The notes below the pieces were generated by a model. The model had not been told where the DNA came from. It did not search any database and saw nothing but the letters and a program-made list of their open reading frames with translations. The translations under genes were made by a program, and so were the position numbers. Positions 25,801 to 37,449 of a stretch of DNA of 64,000 nucleotides are shown one piece after another. Source of the DNA: Acanthaster planci (Eukaryota > Echinodermata > Asteroidea > Valvatida > Acanthasteridae); contig NW_019091488.1 of assembly GCF_001949145.1 (NCBI RefSeq), forward strand, positions 427,494 through 491,493, in the 5' to 3' direction. Numbering within the stretch: position 1 is the first letter of the stretch; each line of letters starts with the position of its first letter.

Positions 25801-26704
25801 TGCAATTGTCCAATGTCCAATACCGAACTGACTTTGCTGTCACATGAGTACATGTTTCTCATACTCTTATTTCCTAGAACGGCTAAGCACAGACATTCCA
25901 TCACAACGCACTCAGCAAAAGCACCAAGCCAACCCTATAGACTGTACCTTACTTTTCTGAATGGTTTAAGCTTATGTTTGCTCAGCACGTTAGATTTAAA
26001 ATTGGGCCCCCGAGTCTTAACGCTGAATTGAATGCTGTAAAAACGAGGATGTAATGCAGAGAGAAAAGAAATCTATAGGAGCGGCACTAGGGCCAGGGGC
26101 TCGAAACGTGACACAAAATCCAATACGAAATCAATGGATAACACGTGTTCGCAGCGCATGCCAGGTGTGATCGCCGCTGACTCCGCTGGCTCCGGACGAT
26201 CGATGTTGCGGTCCTCATCAAACGGAGACTCCTCGCCGGCTGTCCGCAAACAAAAAAATTCAATGCAGATCCGCATGTTCGTCGTTCCCTGTACCTTCCC
26301 CGCTCAAAACACGGTCAAGTTGCCTCACGGCCAGCTGTGGGCTACATTATATGTCAATGGCACTGAGCACCACTCTGTAAGTAAATGTATAACAAAAGGG
26401 AGTCTCTCTTCCCGTGCTCATCTTGTTTAATAGCAGATGAATTGAAAATGCGCAATACCAGAGCCCATGGTTTCACGGAGGCTTAGAGCATGGAGCTCAA
26501 TGTTAACAGGGAAAATTCGTTAGATTTGTTTTGAGGACATAATTATCAAGACACGACCGAAAATGTGGATGTGTCATGTGATCTGAGAATTCCTCATACA
26601 AGAAAAATTAAAACTTAATTGCAAAGTAGATGGAGGAACGCGACGTTTAAAGTGAACTTCTAACAATCTGGCCACTATTAATATTTGACAAAGCAGCAAT
26701 TTTT
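22854..26704. other. Gene-free stretch
   Basis: About 3.9 kb without a supportable gene. Minor items are a perfect 8-bp-arm hairpin CTTCGATTCAAATCGAAG at 24878-24895, and a short doublet of GCCCTATTCACCA near 25427-25456. Confidence 0.45.
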
Positions 26705-27031
26705 GTGACTCTAGTCGAGTCACTGTAATGTTGCGACTAGAATAGAGTAGGGCGAAAAGTCAAGTCGTGTCAAGTATTTAGCTCGAGTCCACTCGGGTCA
26801 CAAATATTTGAACGCAACACGATCGGTAAAAGGAAGTAACTGTAAATTTTGCGCAACGACGTTTACTTTTATATTTGGGACTCGAGTCTAACGAACTCTC
26901 ACTCCAGTCAGGTCTTTTGATGAGGTATCTTGACTTGAGTCATTTACCCGTCGAGACTCGAATTTAATTGAGTCGCCAAAATTGTGACCCGAATCGGAGT
27001 CGAGTCATTGACTCGATTATTACAACTCTGA
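26705..27031. repeat. GACTCGAGTC-rich, internally palindromic element
   Basis: The self-complementary word GACTCGAGTC and variants (CTAGTCGAGTCAC, CTCGAGTCCACTCGGGTC, GGACTCGAGTC, GGAGTCGAGTCATTGACTCG) recur throughout, in both orientations by nature. Comparable GACTCGAGTC-rich dispersed repeats are known in several animal genomes. The ends and type of this one are uncertain. Confidence 0.6.
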
Positions 27032-27379
27032 TATTTGAATGTTTTCGGAGGTTCCATCACAATAAACGATTTCTCTGGATTTCAGCACGTATCACGTCAT
27101 AACATACAACTCCAATCCACGTTTTCCATATTCCCGTAAATGGTGAACGCGTTTTGGTTTTGCGTTTAGAAATTTCTACCTGCCTGTCGGCTTTCACTCT
27201 CAGGTTCTCCACGAATTTACAATGTCTTAAAATTTCGTTGCCTTTGGTGTGTCAGAAATGGAAATTTGCTTGAATGTATCCAGAACGTAAATAAAATAGG
27301 CCTGCCTACCCTTGTTGGATAAGCCACTTCTTCGAAAATGCGAACCATTTTCTTATTTTCACATTCGGAGTGAATGTAA

Positions 27380-27505
27380 ATGGACAAAACTGGAGCCTGC
27401 TGCCCCGCTTCGCACAATATTTACTTTGAACACATTGACATCTGCTCTCTGGAGCCTGACACCGTGCTGGAGGTGGGCTCAGGCTTGTCAAACCGTGACT
27501 ATTTC
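27380..27505 (+). other. Weak coding-like stretch (possible exon)
   Basis: From 27425 the frame reads DICSLEPDTVLEVGSG with mostly G or C at third codon positions, unlike the AT-rich surroundings. A possible splice donor GAG|GTGGGC lies at about 27471-27472, and the frame runs on to 27679 with loss of the bias. A stop codon directly precedes the ATG at 27380. The VLEVGSG motif looks like a methyltransferase glycine loop, but nothing else of that fold is visible. No protein is identified. Confidence 0.15.
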
Positions 27506-28052
27506 AACGTACAACTAGTCAACTGTTATTTTAAGGTGCTGCATTCGATTATTATCCTCGTGCCTATATTCTCGCGTGCGTGGCTGCACTCCAATTTAAT
27601 AGGTTCTATTTTCAGATCTCTTGTCCCACTGGCAAAACAAGTGTGCCTGACTTTTGTGAGCATTGGCCAAATCGTCTAAAATTATTCAAAACAAGATTTT
27701 GACAGCGCTTGGAATGTCTCGACATTCTGTGATTGCCAAGTAACAGCTCATACAAAAATCAGCGTGGATCGTACATATCTTTCTCAGCTGAAGCATAAAA
27801 CTGACAGAAGTAGTTGTCCAATTAATATTATAAAAGTTCAAGATTTGCAACGACACAGAGATTTTAGAAATTGTCTCATGATTTCAAAACTCTTTTCCCG
27901 AACAAAATATGAGGCATTTTTGTATTTCAAGCGGAAGTTTAATCCATGCTTGACTTCTGGTGTTCACCACTTACAACTTTTTTTACCAGTTTTGCTTCTT
28001 TTTGTTGTTAATTCAATTTTAAGTGAATAAAAATTATAATATTTCTGGGCAG

Positions 28053-28157
28053 AGTTTGAGGTCCCCAAGGATATTGTTGACTCAGGCGGCTGGTTGACCA
28101 TGAGTGAGAGCTTGTGCCTCCCGCAGCAAAAAATATTTGAGGATGTATGGCCTCATG
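28053..28157 (+). other. Weak exon candidate
   Basis: A 105-nt open stretch is bounded by an acceptor-like TATTTCTGGGCAG and a donor-like CATG|GTAATT, reading FEVPKDIVDSGGWLTMSES in one frame. The pyrimidine tract is poor, the peptide is not recognised and no partner exon was found apart from the equally weak stretch at 27380. It may be chance. Confidence 0.15.
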
Positions 28158-28199
28158 GTAATTACAGCCGCTTGCTAATTAACGACATCTCAAAAACTG

Positions 28200-28530
28200 T
28201 CCTCCCCCGAGCCTCAGTCTGTTATTATTGGAGGTGCACCAGCTTTGACCCCGAGATGGCATGTCCGATAATGGCCGGCATAGGAGACACGCGGCTGCGG
28301 CTTGAGTTTAATTACTTTCGCCGGCCTCCATGCCGCCCGTTTCCCGCCTAGAAAATGGACGCACGATGGCCAAAAAGCCGCCCTCAAGGGTCGCCGGACT
28401 GGAAGTGGTCAACGGGCTGACGAGTGCACGCTTCAATTCAGATGGCCGCCATTGTATATACGAGCAGTAAGTCGTAGTGCCTCCCCTTGGCCGGATCCGC
28501 GTGCATGGAGGGGGTTCATTGGGTCAATTT
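28200..28530. other. GC/CpG-rich unique patch
   Basis: CpG-rich sequence including TTTAATTACTTTCGCCGG (28308-28325), which embeds a homeodomain-type TAATTA core in GC-rich flanks. The frames here carry no recognisable protein. It is a possible regulatory island by inference. Confidence 0.3.
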
Positions 28531-31500
28531 TGGACATACTCTGATCCTACTCAAACTGACACAGGTTTATACTTACCTCGTCTGCCAGGCCGCACCTGTC
28601 TGCACAGAATCACACAGAATGTGCATCCCACTGGTGGTCTTCCAGTCGACCCCCCGCCCCCATCAAAACAGGGACGGGGAAAAGAAGTTCAACCGGACCT
28701 GATGATGATGTTTGCATGCCGAGACTACGGGTGGCCTTGGAACTCGAATAGTGCAGAGACTGAGTGGTTTTTGATTCAATAATTGCCCTTGCATTCCCTC
28801 CTTCTTCCTGGATCGTGTTTACTGTACAGGAACTGACGATCACGGCAGAATCAGCGTGAATGCCAGCCAAACATAACATCAAGCTCTCACTCCATTTTCA
28901 ACTTTCAATGAAAGCACTCAGATGATATTACTTCTCTGCAAAATGTTAGAAAGGGACTTTTCAAAATGCACCCTTCACTTCTCATAAAACTTAGAAGCTA
29001 TAATTGTATGCAGCGCAGCGTGAAAATTCATTACCACTGTAAGAACTAACTTCACTGATAACGCAGAAAATCCCTGAATTCTGCCTTTACATGCACTCAT
29101 ACCCTCTTCATAAGGTAATGAAGCCATTTAAGGTCAGTTACTTCGCCACAACTGACCCGAGACAGAGCTATTTCATTCAGTTTCCATAACGCTCTTCCTT
29201 AAAATTGATCGAATTTACATGTTCAACCTTTAAAATGGATTTATTTTCCGAATTATTAAATTTCCACGGCTGGTGACACTTTTAGGTGTAATTTGGTAAA
29301 ATTTGATTTCTACAGTATGTTAGCAGTAACTATCAATTTAAAAAAATGACCTGGCGGCGAAACAAGTTACGGTTGTCAATCATATGGCGTGCTCTATATT
29401 GACAGTCCTACAAATCATTTCGTCATGATTCCGAAGACACGATGCAGCTGGATTGTGTTCTCTCAGTGCTTTTCTGGTTCAGGTTGATACAGAATTGTGC
29501 TTTTCGGCTTCAGGTTTAATGCAAAGTAATGTTTACAATCACCGGAGAGTTTAATGTCAGAGGCACCAATTACGTTCGCCGTTTGCAGCCTGCGTTTTGA
29601 TCAGAGCAGACGTAATTACTGTCTCCACACTATGAACCCACAGAGTGCTGAGCCCCAGATGTTAATCATGCATACGACTTTTTCTGTTCACTCATAACGG
29701 TGCAGTCATATGTCATATTGTGTCTCATTACTCTCCCTTGATCCTAACACATGTGGATTGAAAAGGCGAGTTGTAATAGTGCACGTTGCTTTGGTAACAT
29801 TTGGCATTAGCGAAGACTGTTCTAGCCGTTTGGAGCCCCCAGAAATGTCAAAATGGCTCGCTGCGTGCGCGCCCGTGAAACGATTTCTGCAGCCGGGCTT
29901 CGTGGGAAATGTGATCTATCACCCTGTTTACTCGACAGGGGAGTGGGGGTAAATTTGAAACGCAAGAATAAGAGATACCAGGGAAATGAAGGCACGTTAG
30001 GCTACGGGCACTGCCGAATGGATTTAAAGGAATTTTAAGAACTACTGGAGGAACGCGTTTGATATGAAGGGACATTTTTCATATTAAGCTGACGCACAGG
30101 GGGCTTTTGGTGGAATCTAATATCTGTATTTGAAGGCCTTTTGGGCCCCGCGAATTTATGGCTCGATGAAGGCTAATCTCCCGCCGAGAGAAACATAATT
30201 GTGCTTTCGAAGTTTTGGAGAGAACGGGGTATATATCGGGGTCAGAACGATAAAAGTGTCAATAAACTCCAAAAACGGGCAGCCAAAGCAAGTTCGATAT
30301 TATTTTATCAATGGATAATTGCACATGTGCTTTTCTGCAGGTTAATGCCAAGCCCCTGAGAAAACTACAAAACAGTGTCTTGTTTTTGTTGCGTCAAGAT
30401 ATGCACAGTCGTGGCTTAAACCATATATATATGCATGACACAAATGTTTTTTTTCAATTCTGGTTCAGGCATAAATCACGTCTCCAATATAGAAGACAGT
30501 CGTGTCTAAATTTCATTTTCCCCTTACATGTAATAATTCCTCAGTGGATTCATCGCTTCGTGTTATTCCTTCTACCCGGGCCTTGCGACGGGATCCTGGG
30601 AAACGGCACGTTGCCCAATATTCCTCTCAGCTTGCAGTTTCGTGGCAATCGAGGTAATTCAATTTGCCCTAAGCGCGTGTGGCGTTACACCGAAGGCGTG
30701 TTTTACCCGAGTTGACTCCACTTTCATGTGTTGTAGCTATTTTCTAACATGTTCAGGAAAAGTTAAGGTTCTCGGGGGCTTATGTGGCTAAACCAAAATT
30801 ACACACCAAAATAAGCCGAAAGGACGAAAATGCGACTTGTACAAAAGGACCAAAAATCATTTACGGTTAGTAACGAATCACAGCAATGTCAGAACCAGAC
30901 GGAGCAGAATTGGCTGTTTGTGTCCTTTTGGCCTCAATACATTCAAGTCACACTTTGGAAATGCTTCAGGATACTGTCAACCGTTCCTGAACAGAGGCAT
31001 CAGCTCTGCGCACACGGGGAAGAAACCGCGTGTATATGGACCTGGAGACCTAGTGTAATGTTAAGATTTATGCAGGGAACAAAATGAAATTCAGTCTCCC
31101 GTTCATCCACACAGAGACCCGTCTGTTTCAAGCATTTGGAATACAGATAAGCTTCGCCGAATCTGCGCTGTTATATAGCATCTACTCCCAAATTCAGCAC
31201 TGCTCGCCAAATTAAGGCACCTCACGTCCGAGACTATATAGTTTTTAGCCGGAGTGGCTGATAAAATGACCAATCCTGTAAGGACTTAAGGCTATAGTTT
31301 TATAATGAACGCATGACATTTCCTTTCATTTCCTTACATTTCCTACGTTCCGAAGTATAGTGAGAAATTGTTTTCGAAATTGTCGTCATAATGTGGACGT
31401 AGAAAAGGAAGGAAATGTTTAATTTTTTTAATGGAATGTACATCCTTAAGGGTAAAGCCCAACACTCTCAATGAGGAGAACACCACCGTGTATTAGTGTA

Positions 31501-33366
31501 TACTTTTGCATAGTTTTTTGTACAAAAACTACATTGTATGTGTATATAAATTTACAAAGGTGCTAGTGAAGGTGACCTTTGGTCTCCTGTGCTTTGCCAA
31601 ATCTTTACAAAGAATTTGCCATGGAATGAGTATCAATTGGGCAACAAATCAGGCCAGAAAGCAAAGACAAGGAACGTTCAAGATGGCAGCAACGACAGAT
31701 ACTGAATCATTCAAAGAGAATTTCTTTATGAATATACTGTCCGTTTCAGCCGATTTATGATTTGTTTGTATGAACAATGACAACAATGTAAGACATGGGA
31801 ACGAAGAATCACTGTTGATAAAAGGTGACTTAGTGAATTCTGTGTTTGGTTACCGCCAAAACCCGGGTTGGCTTTGGATTTTGTATGATTGGGAGTACCG
31901 TAGGAAGTGTAGGAATTAGTCAATTACGAGAGCTGCACGTGACGACTGCTGTCTTCGTGGGCGTAGGATCTTTTCGCAGCCAGTGAAATCTGGCCTGCTG
32001 GCCAGCTGTCCTGATTAACTCAGTTTCTCTCGTGCGAACTGCCAAATCTTTGTGACGGTCGGACAGTGTCCTTGCCACACCCCCCCCCGAATGAAGTCAA
32101 TATCTAGAAGAGGCCCTCAACTTCTCGAAGTTCCGGAAAGGGGCAAATGAAACCAAATCTGAAGGGGATATGAAACAGAATACACGCACGACCACGTCTT
32201 AGACGAAGGCACAAAAACGGACCTTGGAAAAGCACCTGCCAGTCAGAGGCGAGAAAAAAAGGTCAAATAAATCGTTGAGAGCGATCATCAGCAAAAGGCG
32301 AAGAGCGCCCTAAAAGCTGGATCTAACCCACGGTTTCCAGTGACTTTTAAAAGCACAGATATGTTCCGCTGAATAACAACGGTATTTTCCTTCACTTTCA
32401 GAACTTCAGTTCCTTGGAAACCCAATACGTATGCTGCCTTTTTAGCTTTCCCCATATCCTTCTTTCTGTAATCGGATTTTCAGGAGCAACTGATTGTGAC
32501 TTAAAGTGTTTCTGAGTGCATGGGCGATGAACGCAGGCAATCTTGTCCATACCCGTGGGTAAAGACATTGCCCGCCGATGCCTGTCACTGCGGTGCTGTG
32601 AGTGCGCCACGCGGTAATGACTGATGCATGATGAATTGGGCTGCCACGTTGGGCCCGTCTTACAATTTACTGCTGATGGAATTGGACAGTGCAATTCTTT
32701 TGAGTGTCCAAGTGCCAACTGCAGAGTCCAACGTCAAAGGCGTATATTCTAAACCCTGCACGCGAACAGGGTTCCCTGTGCATGATAACCAACACGCGAG
32801 CGTTGTTCGCGAGCGTAGTTCTCACTCACCACTTCCTGTGGATTGCAGTGCAAGAACAGACTTGGCGGACTTCGGTATATACCGTACTTTAACTTTGTTT
32901 TATTTCCTTCAAAACTGAGAGCAATAATTCAGTGTACCAGTGGAGGAGCAAAACCATTAGCCTGCATGGTCATGGAGAGAATTCATCCACGCCTTTCTGT
33001 ATTTACGAATAGCTAGTTAGGGCTTTAAGCTTTATGGTAAGATAATTGATATCCCTTCTTTTTATTTGATGCCTTAATACGGCAAATGCCATGGTGAAGT
33101 CTTCTCCCAGTTTCATTCCACTTCCATTGTGGGCGTCCGTAATCACCGGAACAAACAAACTATACGCAAGTCATGCGAGTACTCAGTTTCGAATGTGTCC
33201 CAGGCTTGCTTGCTTCGTGGACGCTGTGCAATGAATGTCTGTTGTTAGCCAGGATGACACTATCCTGAAAAATGCACTATATGCATAAAAGGAGTTAGAC
33301 ACTAGCAAATCAGCCCTCACCGTACTAGGTCCATGCCGCAAGACGTATCTAGACGGAAAGGCTTGC
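28531..33366. other. Long gene-free stretch
   Basis: About 4.8 kb. The 134-codon frame at 30311-30715 has no recognisable domain. A short purine/pyrimidine inverted repeat (31318-31350 against 31397-31418, words near ACGTAGGAAA / AAGGAAATG) is the only structure seen. Confidence 0.45.
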
Positions 33367-33410
33367 GGTAGCACCATGCCAAAGAATATATATATCTTAT
33401 GAGTATGTGC

Positions 33411-33426
33411 GGTTCTGAAAAGAACC
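33411..33426 (-). terminator. Histone-type mRNA 3' stem-loop motif, minus strand
   Basis: The minus strand reads GGTTCTTTTCAGAACC. This fits the conserved replication-dependent histone mRNA 3' stem-loop (6-bp stem, 4-nt loop TTTC). It reads outward from the centre of the hairpin at 33367-33552. No histone coding sequence lies on the 5' side, so it cannot be serving an intact histone gene here. Confidence 0.55.
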
Positions 33427-33494
33427 GAGAGTATGCTCAACGTCTAGGACTCGTCAGGACTGAGCACGCAGTCCAAAACGTTGAGTATACTCCC

Positions 33495-33510
33495 GGTTCT
33501 TTTCAGAACC
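33495..33510 (+). terminator. Histone-type mRNA 3' stem-loop motif, plus strand
   Basis: GGTTCTTTTCAGAACC is followed by ACACTTACTC and then AAGAGACA, a purine-rich patch about where the U7-pairing histone downstream element normally sits. It is the inverted partner of the motif at 33411-33426. The histone body is absent upstream, so this is a relic, a copied fragment or a convergent motif. Confidence 0.55.
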
Positions 33511-33552
33511 ACACTTACTCATAAGAGACATATTTCTTCGCATGGTGCTACC

Positions 33553-34583
33553 AAAAGCGTTTACACCTATTGCTGTCTTTCACCATGAATAGCCTGAAAT
33601 TCCATCCAAGATGTATCTATCGCATATAGTTAACCTGAGAGGATTGTTTGGTGATTTTGTTTTCATTAAAAAAAACCTGTCGTAGCAATCCTACATATCA
33701 GTGGCATTTGTGCATGCCTTGTTTTTTCCTGAAATAAATATTCATCAATGAAAAAATATCTGAATAGTAGGCATACTCCATGTCAGACAGTAAGTTATGA
33801 ATTGTAAGCAATGTCAATGTTACATCATTTATGTGGCTTAGTGTGATTGCAGTTTGATTAAAATCAGTTATCCTGGAGCTCCTCAGGGCACATACTCTGA
33901 CCTATCATTTTCCTGCCGATGATCAATGATGTGTACTCATACCTACACGTATTAGGACAAATTGGTTTAAATTTTGAGGAGCCAACCAACCGTCCAATTT
34001 GAAACTCGCAAAAACGTGGTCTTACTGGGTGGTCTGACAGCACTAAAATAAGATTAATTGTTCAAATGGACTTTTCCATTATGCAAAAATCCTTTGATTC
34101 AATCCAACGGCGCTGTCGACAGCCAAACTCTTGGCACTCTGACTGTTGCTAATAATTTCGGGCGTCTACATAAAGTCGAAAACCTTCGAAGTGGGATACA
34201 TATGTAAATTTTGAACAATGGACTCATGTCTTCTGTTGTCCTTCAATGTTTTCATGTTACTGTAATTTTCCCAGCAATGCGGCCCTGTGCCGCTAGAGGT
34301 GGATTTTTTTAATGAACAGTCATTGAAGTTGACAAAAAATCAAACCTTACTCCAAGTCTTGCCTATTGAGGAGTCTCTTCGTCTATAATCTTAATTATTT
34401 AGACGGATCCACCACTGTACCATGTTTACCTCCTGCTGGACACTGAAGACCTGTGTGACATTCATTCCACAGATTAAGCCACAGGGTGAACACCTGCTTT
34501 AATTTCACCATTGATAATTTTACTTGCTTTTTACCTCAAGGTTCTGCAAAAGATTGGCGCTTGACGTGCAAGTAGGCGACGTG
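33553..34583. other. Gene-free stretch
   Basis: AT-leaning unique sequence. No gene or repeat was recognised. Confidence 0.5.
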
Positions 34584-34624
34584 ATGTCGCGACATGTCCC
34601 GCCGGGACACCTCTTCCAAGGTGT
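34584..34624. repeat. Three adjacent small palindromes
   Basis: ATGTCGCGACAT (perfect, 34584-34595) is followed by TGTCCCGCCGGGACA (6-bp arms), then GACACCTCTTCCAAGGTGTC (7-bp arms). Each overlaps or abuts the next within about 41 bp. Confidence 0.7.
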
Positions 34625-37449
34625 CTCAATCCTTAATTGGCAACGATGGCGATGTTCTGGGTGCGTTTGGGTTCTCTATGGCCTATGGTCCAAATTCACG
34701 GGGATTGCCTGGATATACTCAAATAGGAAAGCTTGACATTGTTTAATTGCTGAGAATAATGTTACAGGATTTGGAAGTATTTGGCGGCGAACATGGAGGC
34801 ATTTTGGAGGCAGCAACAGACAAAAATTTAACCCTAAAAGAGCTAGGTTAGTGTGGCCTATCTCACAGCTGGGGGACGGATCCCCCCAAGAACTTGGCTT
34901 TGCCCTATTTCAATTTTGTTAAACTTGGAATGCATGTCAAAATAGTCCCTATCATTACAAAGCTGAAGTTAAAACCCAAATAAATGTATGGTTTTGATGT
35001 TACGGTCTTTTGAAGTTCAAGCCTTCAAGGTTGCATGCGTGCCAGCCCGCTTGTATGGTCACCGTAGTAAAAAAAGTATACATTTTGGGCTGACCTGTCT
35101 CGGAAAAATGCGCACTGTGCTAGGACGGTATGTTTGATATTCACAAAATCATGGTGTCAAAATGATTGCAAAGAGTAACTCTCAAAATTCCTAAAGGCTC
35201 AACATCTGAAAAGATGCTCCACGGCGCTATTGGAAAAAAGTCAAGGGGGCGTGGCGGATTCCGCCGCCCCCGGCTCTATTAGGGTTAAAGGCATGTTGGT
35301 GTCCTTACAAAAATATATATTCATTACTGAAAGTACGAAGGGGCATGAGGGACACCAGCCCCTAAACCGAAGTCCCTGGCCATGTGCCGCTTACTCTGGG
35401 CTACCCCTCAGACAATAGTTTCGCTTTAGATCTCATATCAAATTATGATTTGGTCTACAAGCGCCATCTCTCGTCATACATGTAATGGCCTACTGATGCA
35501 ATGAAGTCTGTGTAATTGTTCATCTTAAAAGCACAGACGATGGGGCCCGTATTTTTTTCCCCGCAGAATCACGCCGGCGGCGTCTGAGTGTACCATCGAA
35601 CGCCGTTGAGCGTGCAATGCCCAACCACTGCAGGCTTCCAATCTGGCAAGGGGAAGTTGAGTTTCCTCAACCGGTGGAAAGTATCGCTTACGTGGATGGA
35701 GAGATTCTGTTGATTCTCCATTTTTCTCTGAGAGTTGGCGTCAATTAAACCCAACCGAGTCCAGAAACTGAACCACAAGTACATGTATCGTGTTTTAAAA
35801 GCTTTTAAGTAACGAGATTTAAGCAAACTCATGGGCATTCGGACATTTGTCTGACGCGTGGCGACACTTAGAGATTCAAGTCGGGAAATTCCGAGAACGT
35901 ACGAAAGGTATTACCATAGGGGTTAAGAAGTTGTCTCTATTGGATTGAAAGGTTTCAAAATTTACATGTAAAATAGGATTGAAATATTGTCAGGTCGAGT
36001 TGAAAGAGCCGAAATTGCCAAGACTGGTGAATCCACGGCGGACATTTCCCACGTGAACCTAGTCTGCGGCATTTCAGATAAAAGGTCAAAGACACCTGTC
36101 AAGGGAAGCTTGATCGATACTTAACGACGAAGGAAAACATGCGTGTATGCAGTGCCCAAGGAACCATTCGATAAACGTGTTTCTTCTTCGGCTTTTTTCG
36201 CACACTAATAGCTTTGTCTTGTTTTAAAGCACGTGAGCATAATGGACCTTCGCAGTCTGCACGAAGACGAAGCCATCAGAAATTTCACGTGAAATCGATT
36301 TTCCCCGGAGCACGGACCGACGACGTAGTCTTTGTGTTTTAACATCCGAAGCTGACAGGTCTACCCTGCCAAGCACCGCTGTACCCGCCCTTTCCATCCC
36401 AACTTGAGCGTCAGTGACTTACTCAGTACCCTTGCAACACCCGGAGCCAATATTTCTAATGACTTACGTCGCCTTCTCGTCACGCCCCTCGCCATCCCCC
36501 CCTCTACACCCAGGGTGAACGTGGTACAACTTTCTGGGACGAGGAAGAGGGATTCACATGTTCGGCCGTCCGTTGATAGCTCTGTAAATTGCTCTGTGCG
36601 ATTTGATGAGGTTTTTGCAGTTCCAATATCCCATGCCTATTTTGTTACTCACGCACGACTTGGCGTAGAATTCGTGACGCGCCCTTGCCGAAGCTAAACG
36701 TCGTGATTCATTGCCGGCACACTCAATTAACGCACTTACTGGCAAATATCACTAGGGTCCCACGTTTTGGGATATGTGTTGGCACAGCTGTTTAGTAGCA
36801 ACAGAATCTGAGGATGGATGCTTGATTGTGTGACATGAGTTGCCGTAAAAGATAGAAGTGTGAATGTTAACAGGGCACATTGTGACTTGTTCGATATCGC
36901 CGGACTATGGGTCGTCCTGCATTTTGTCCCTGGATCTTTCAAAAATACGAATGTGATAAAGCAAGTTTGGTAGTTCTTCCTATTCCATGTGTGTGGAAGG
37001 GCTTGAAACTGGTAGATCCATCTTGCGATATAAAGCTATATTGAATTGTTCAAAATATGTGCTTGCACTGATATCAGATCCCGCTCTTAGACATCTTTGT
37101 TACTGCATATTCCCGATTTATTAGTGCCCTCATGTGCATTATATGTGCATGTTGTGATTCAAACTGTCACGAAACGTTTACCTTGTGTGTAATAGAAAGG
37201 CAAACAGCCTTTGACAGACTCTATAGAGCGTGGTTAAATTTTCATTACAAGGCAGCGCGTGCGTGTTTTTCGACTGCCGCATTCATTTGCAAGCCTGCAG
37301 TCTTCACAGGCAGAGGGTGGAACATTTTCTCCTGTAGTTTCGCACTGGAGTCATTTTCACACCATTTTTATCCACCTTTGTCATGAATGCATCGACCAAC
37401 ACGTGCACAGGATTGGCGCCTAAACAGAATTAATACACGTACTCATCAT
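34625..37449. other. Gene-free stretch
   Basis: No gene could be supported. A minus-strand frame over 35569-35838 and a plus frame over 36404-36697 have protein-like composition but no recognised family or splice context. Confidence 0.45.

Larger units (their letters stand above)
33367..33552. repeat. 186-bp long hairpin: ~75-bp arms, 36-bp centre
   Basis: The left arm (33367-33442) and right arm (33479-33552) are inverted copies with roughly 85% identity by eye. They share GGTAGCACCATGC, TCTTATGAGTA, the histone-type stem-loop word and GAGTATRCTCAACG. The outer end of the left arm is GGTAGCACC and the right arm ends in GGTGCTACC. No target-site duplication is obvious. It could be a foldback element or an inverted duplication of a histone 3'-end fragment. 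Confidence 0.85.

Noticed and set aside
27425-27480. Methyltransferase gene from the VLEVGSG motif
   Set aside because: A single seven-residue motif without any of the following strands or further motifs of the fold.
37006-37030. AACTGGTAGATCCATCTTG as a miR-100 relative
   Set aside because: Seed mismatches at positions 4-5 and no hairpin partner.
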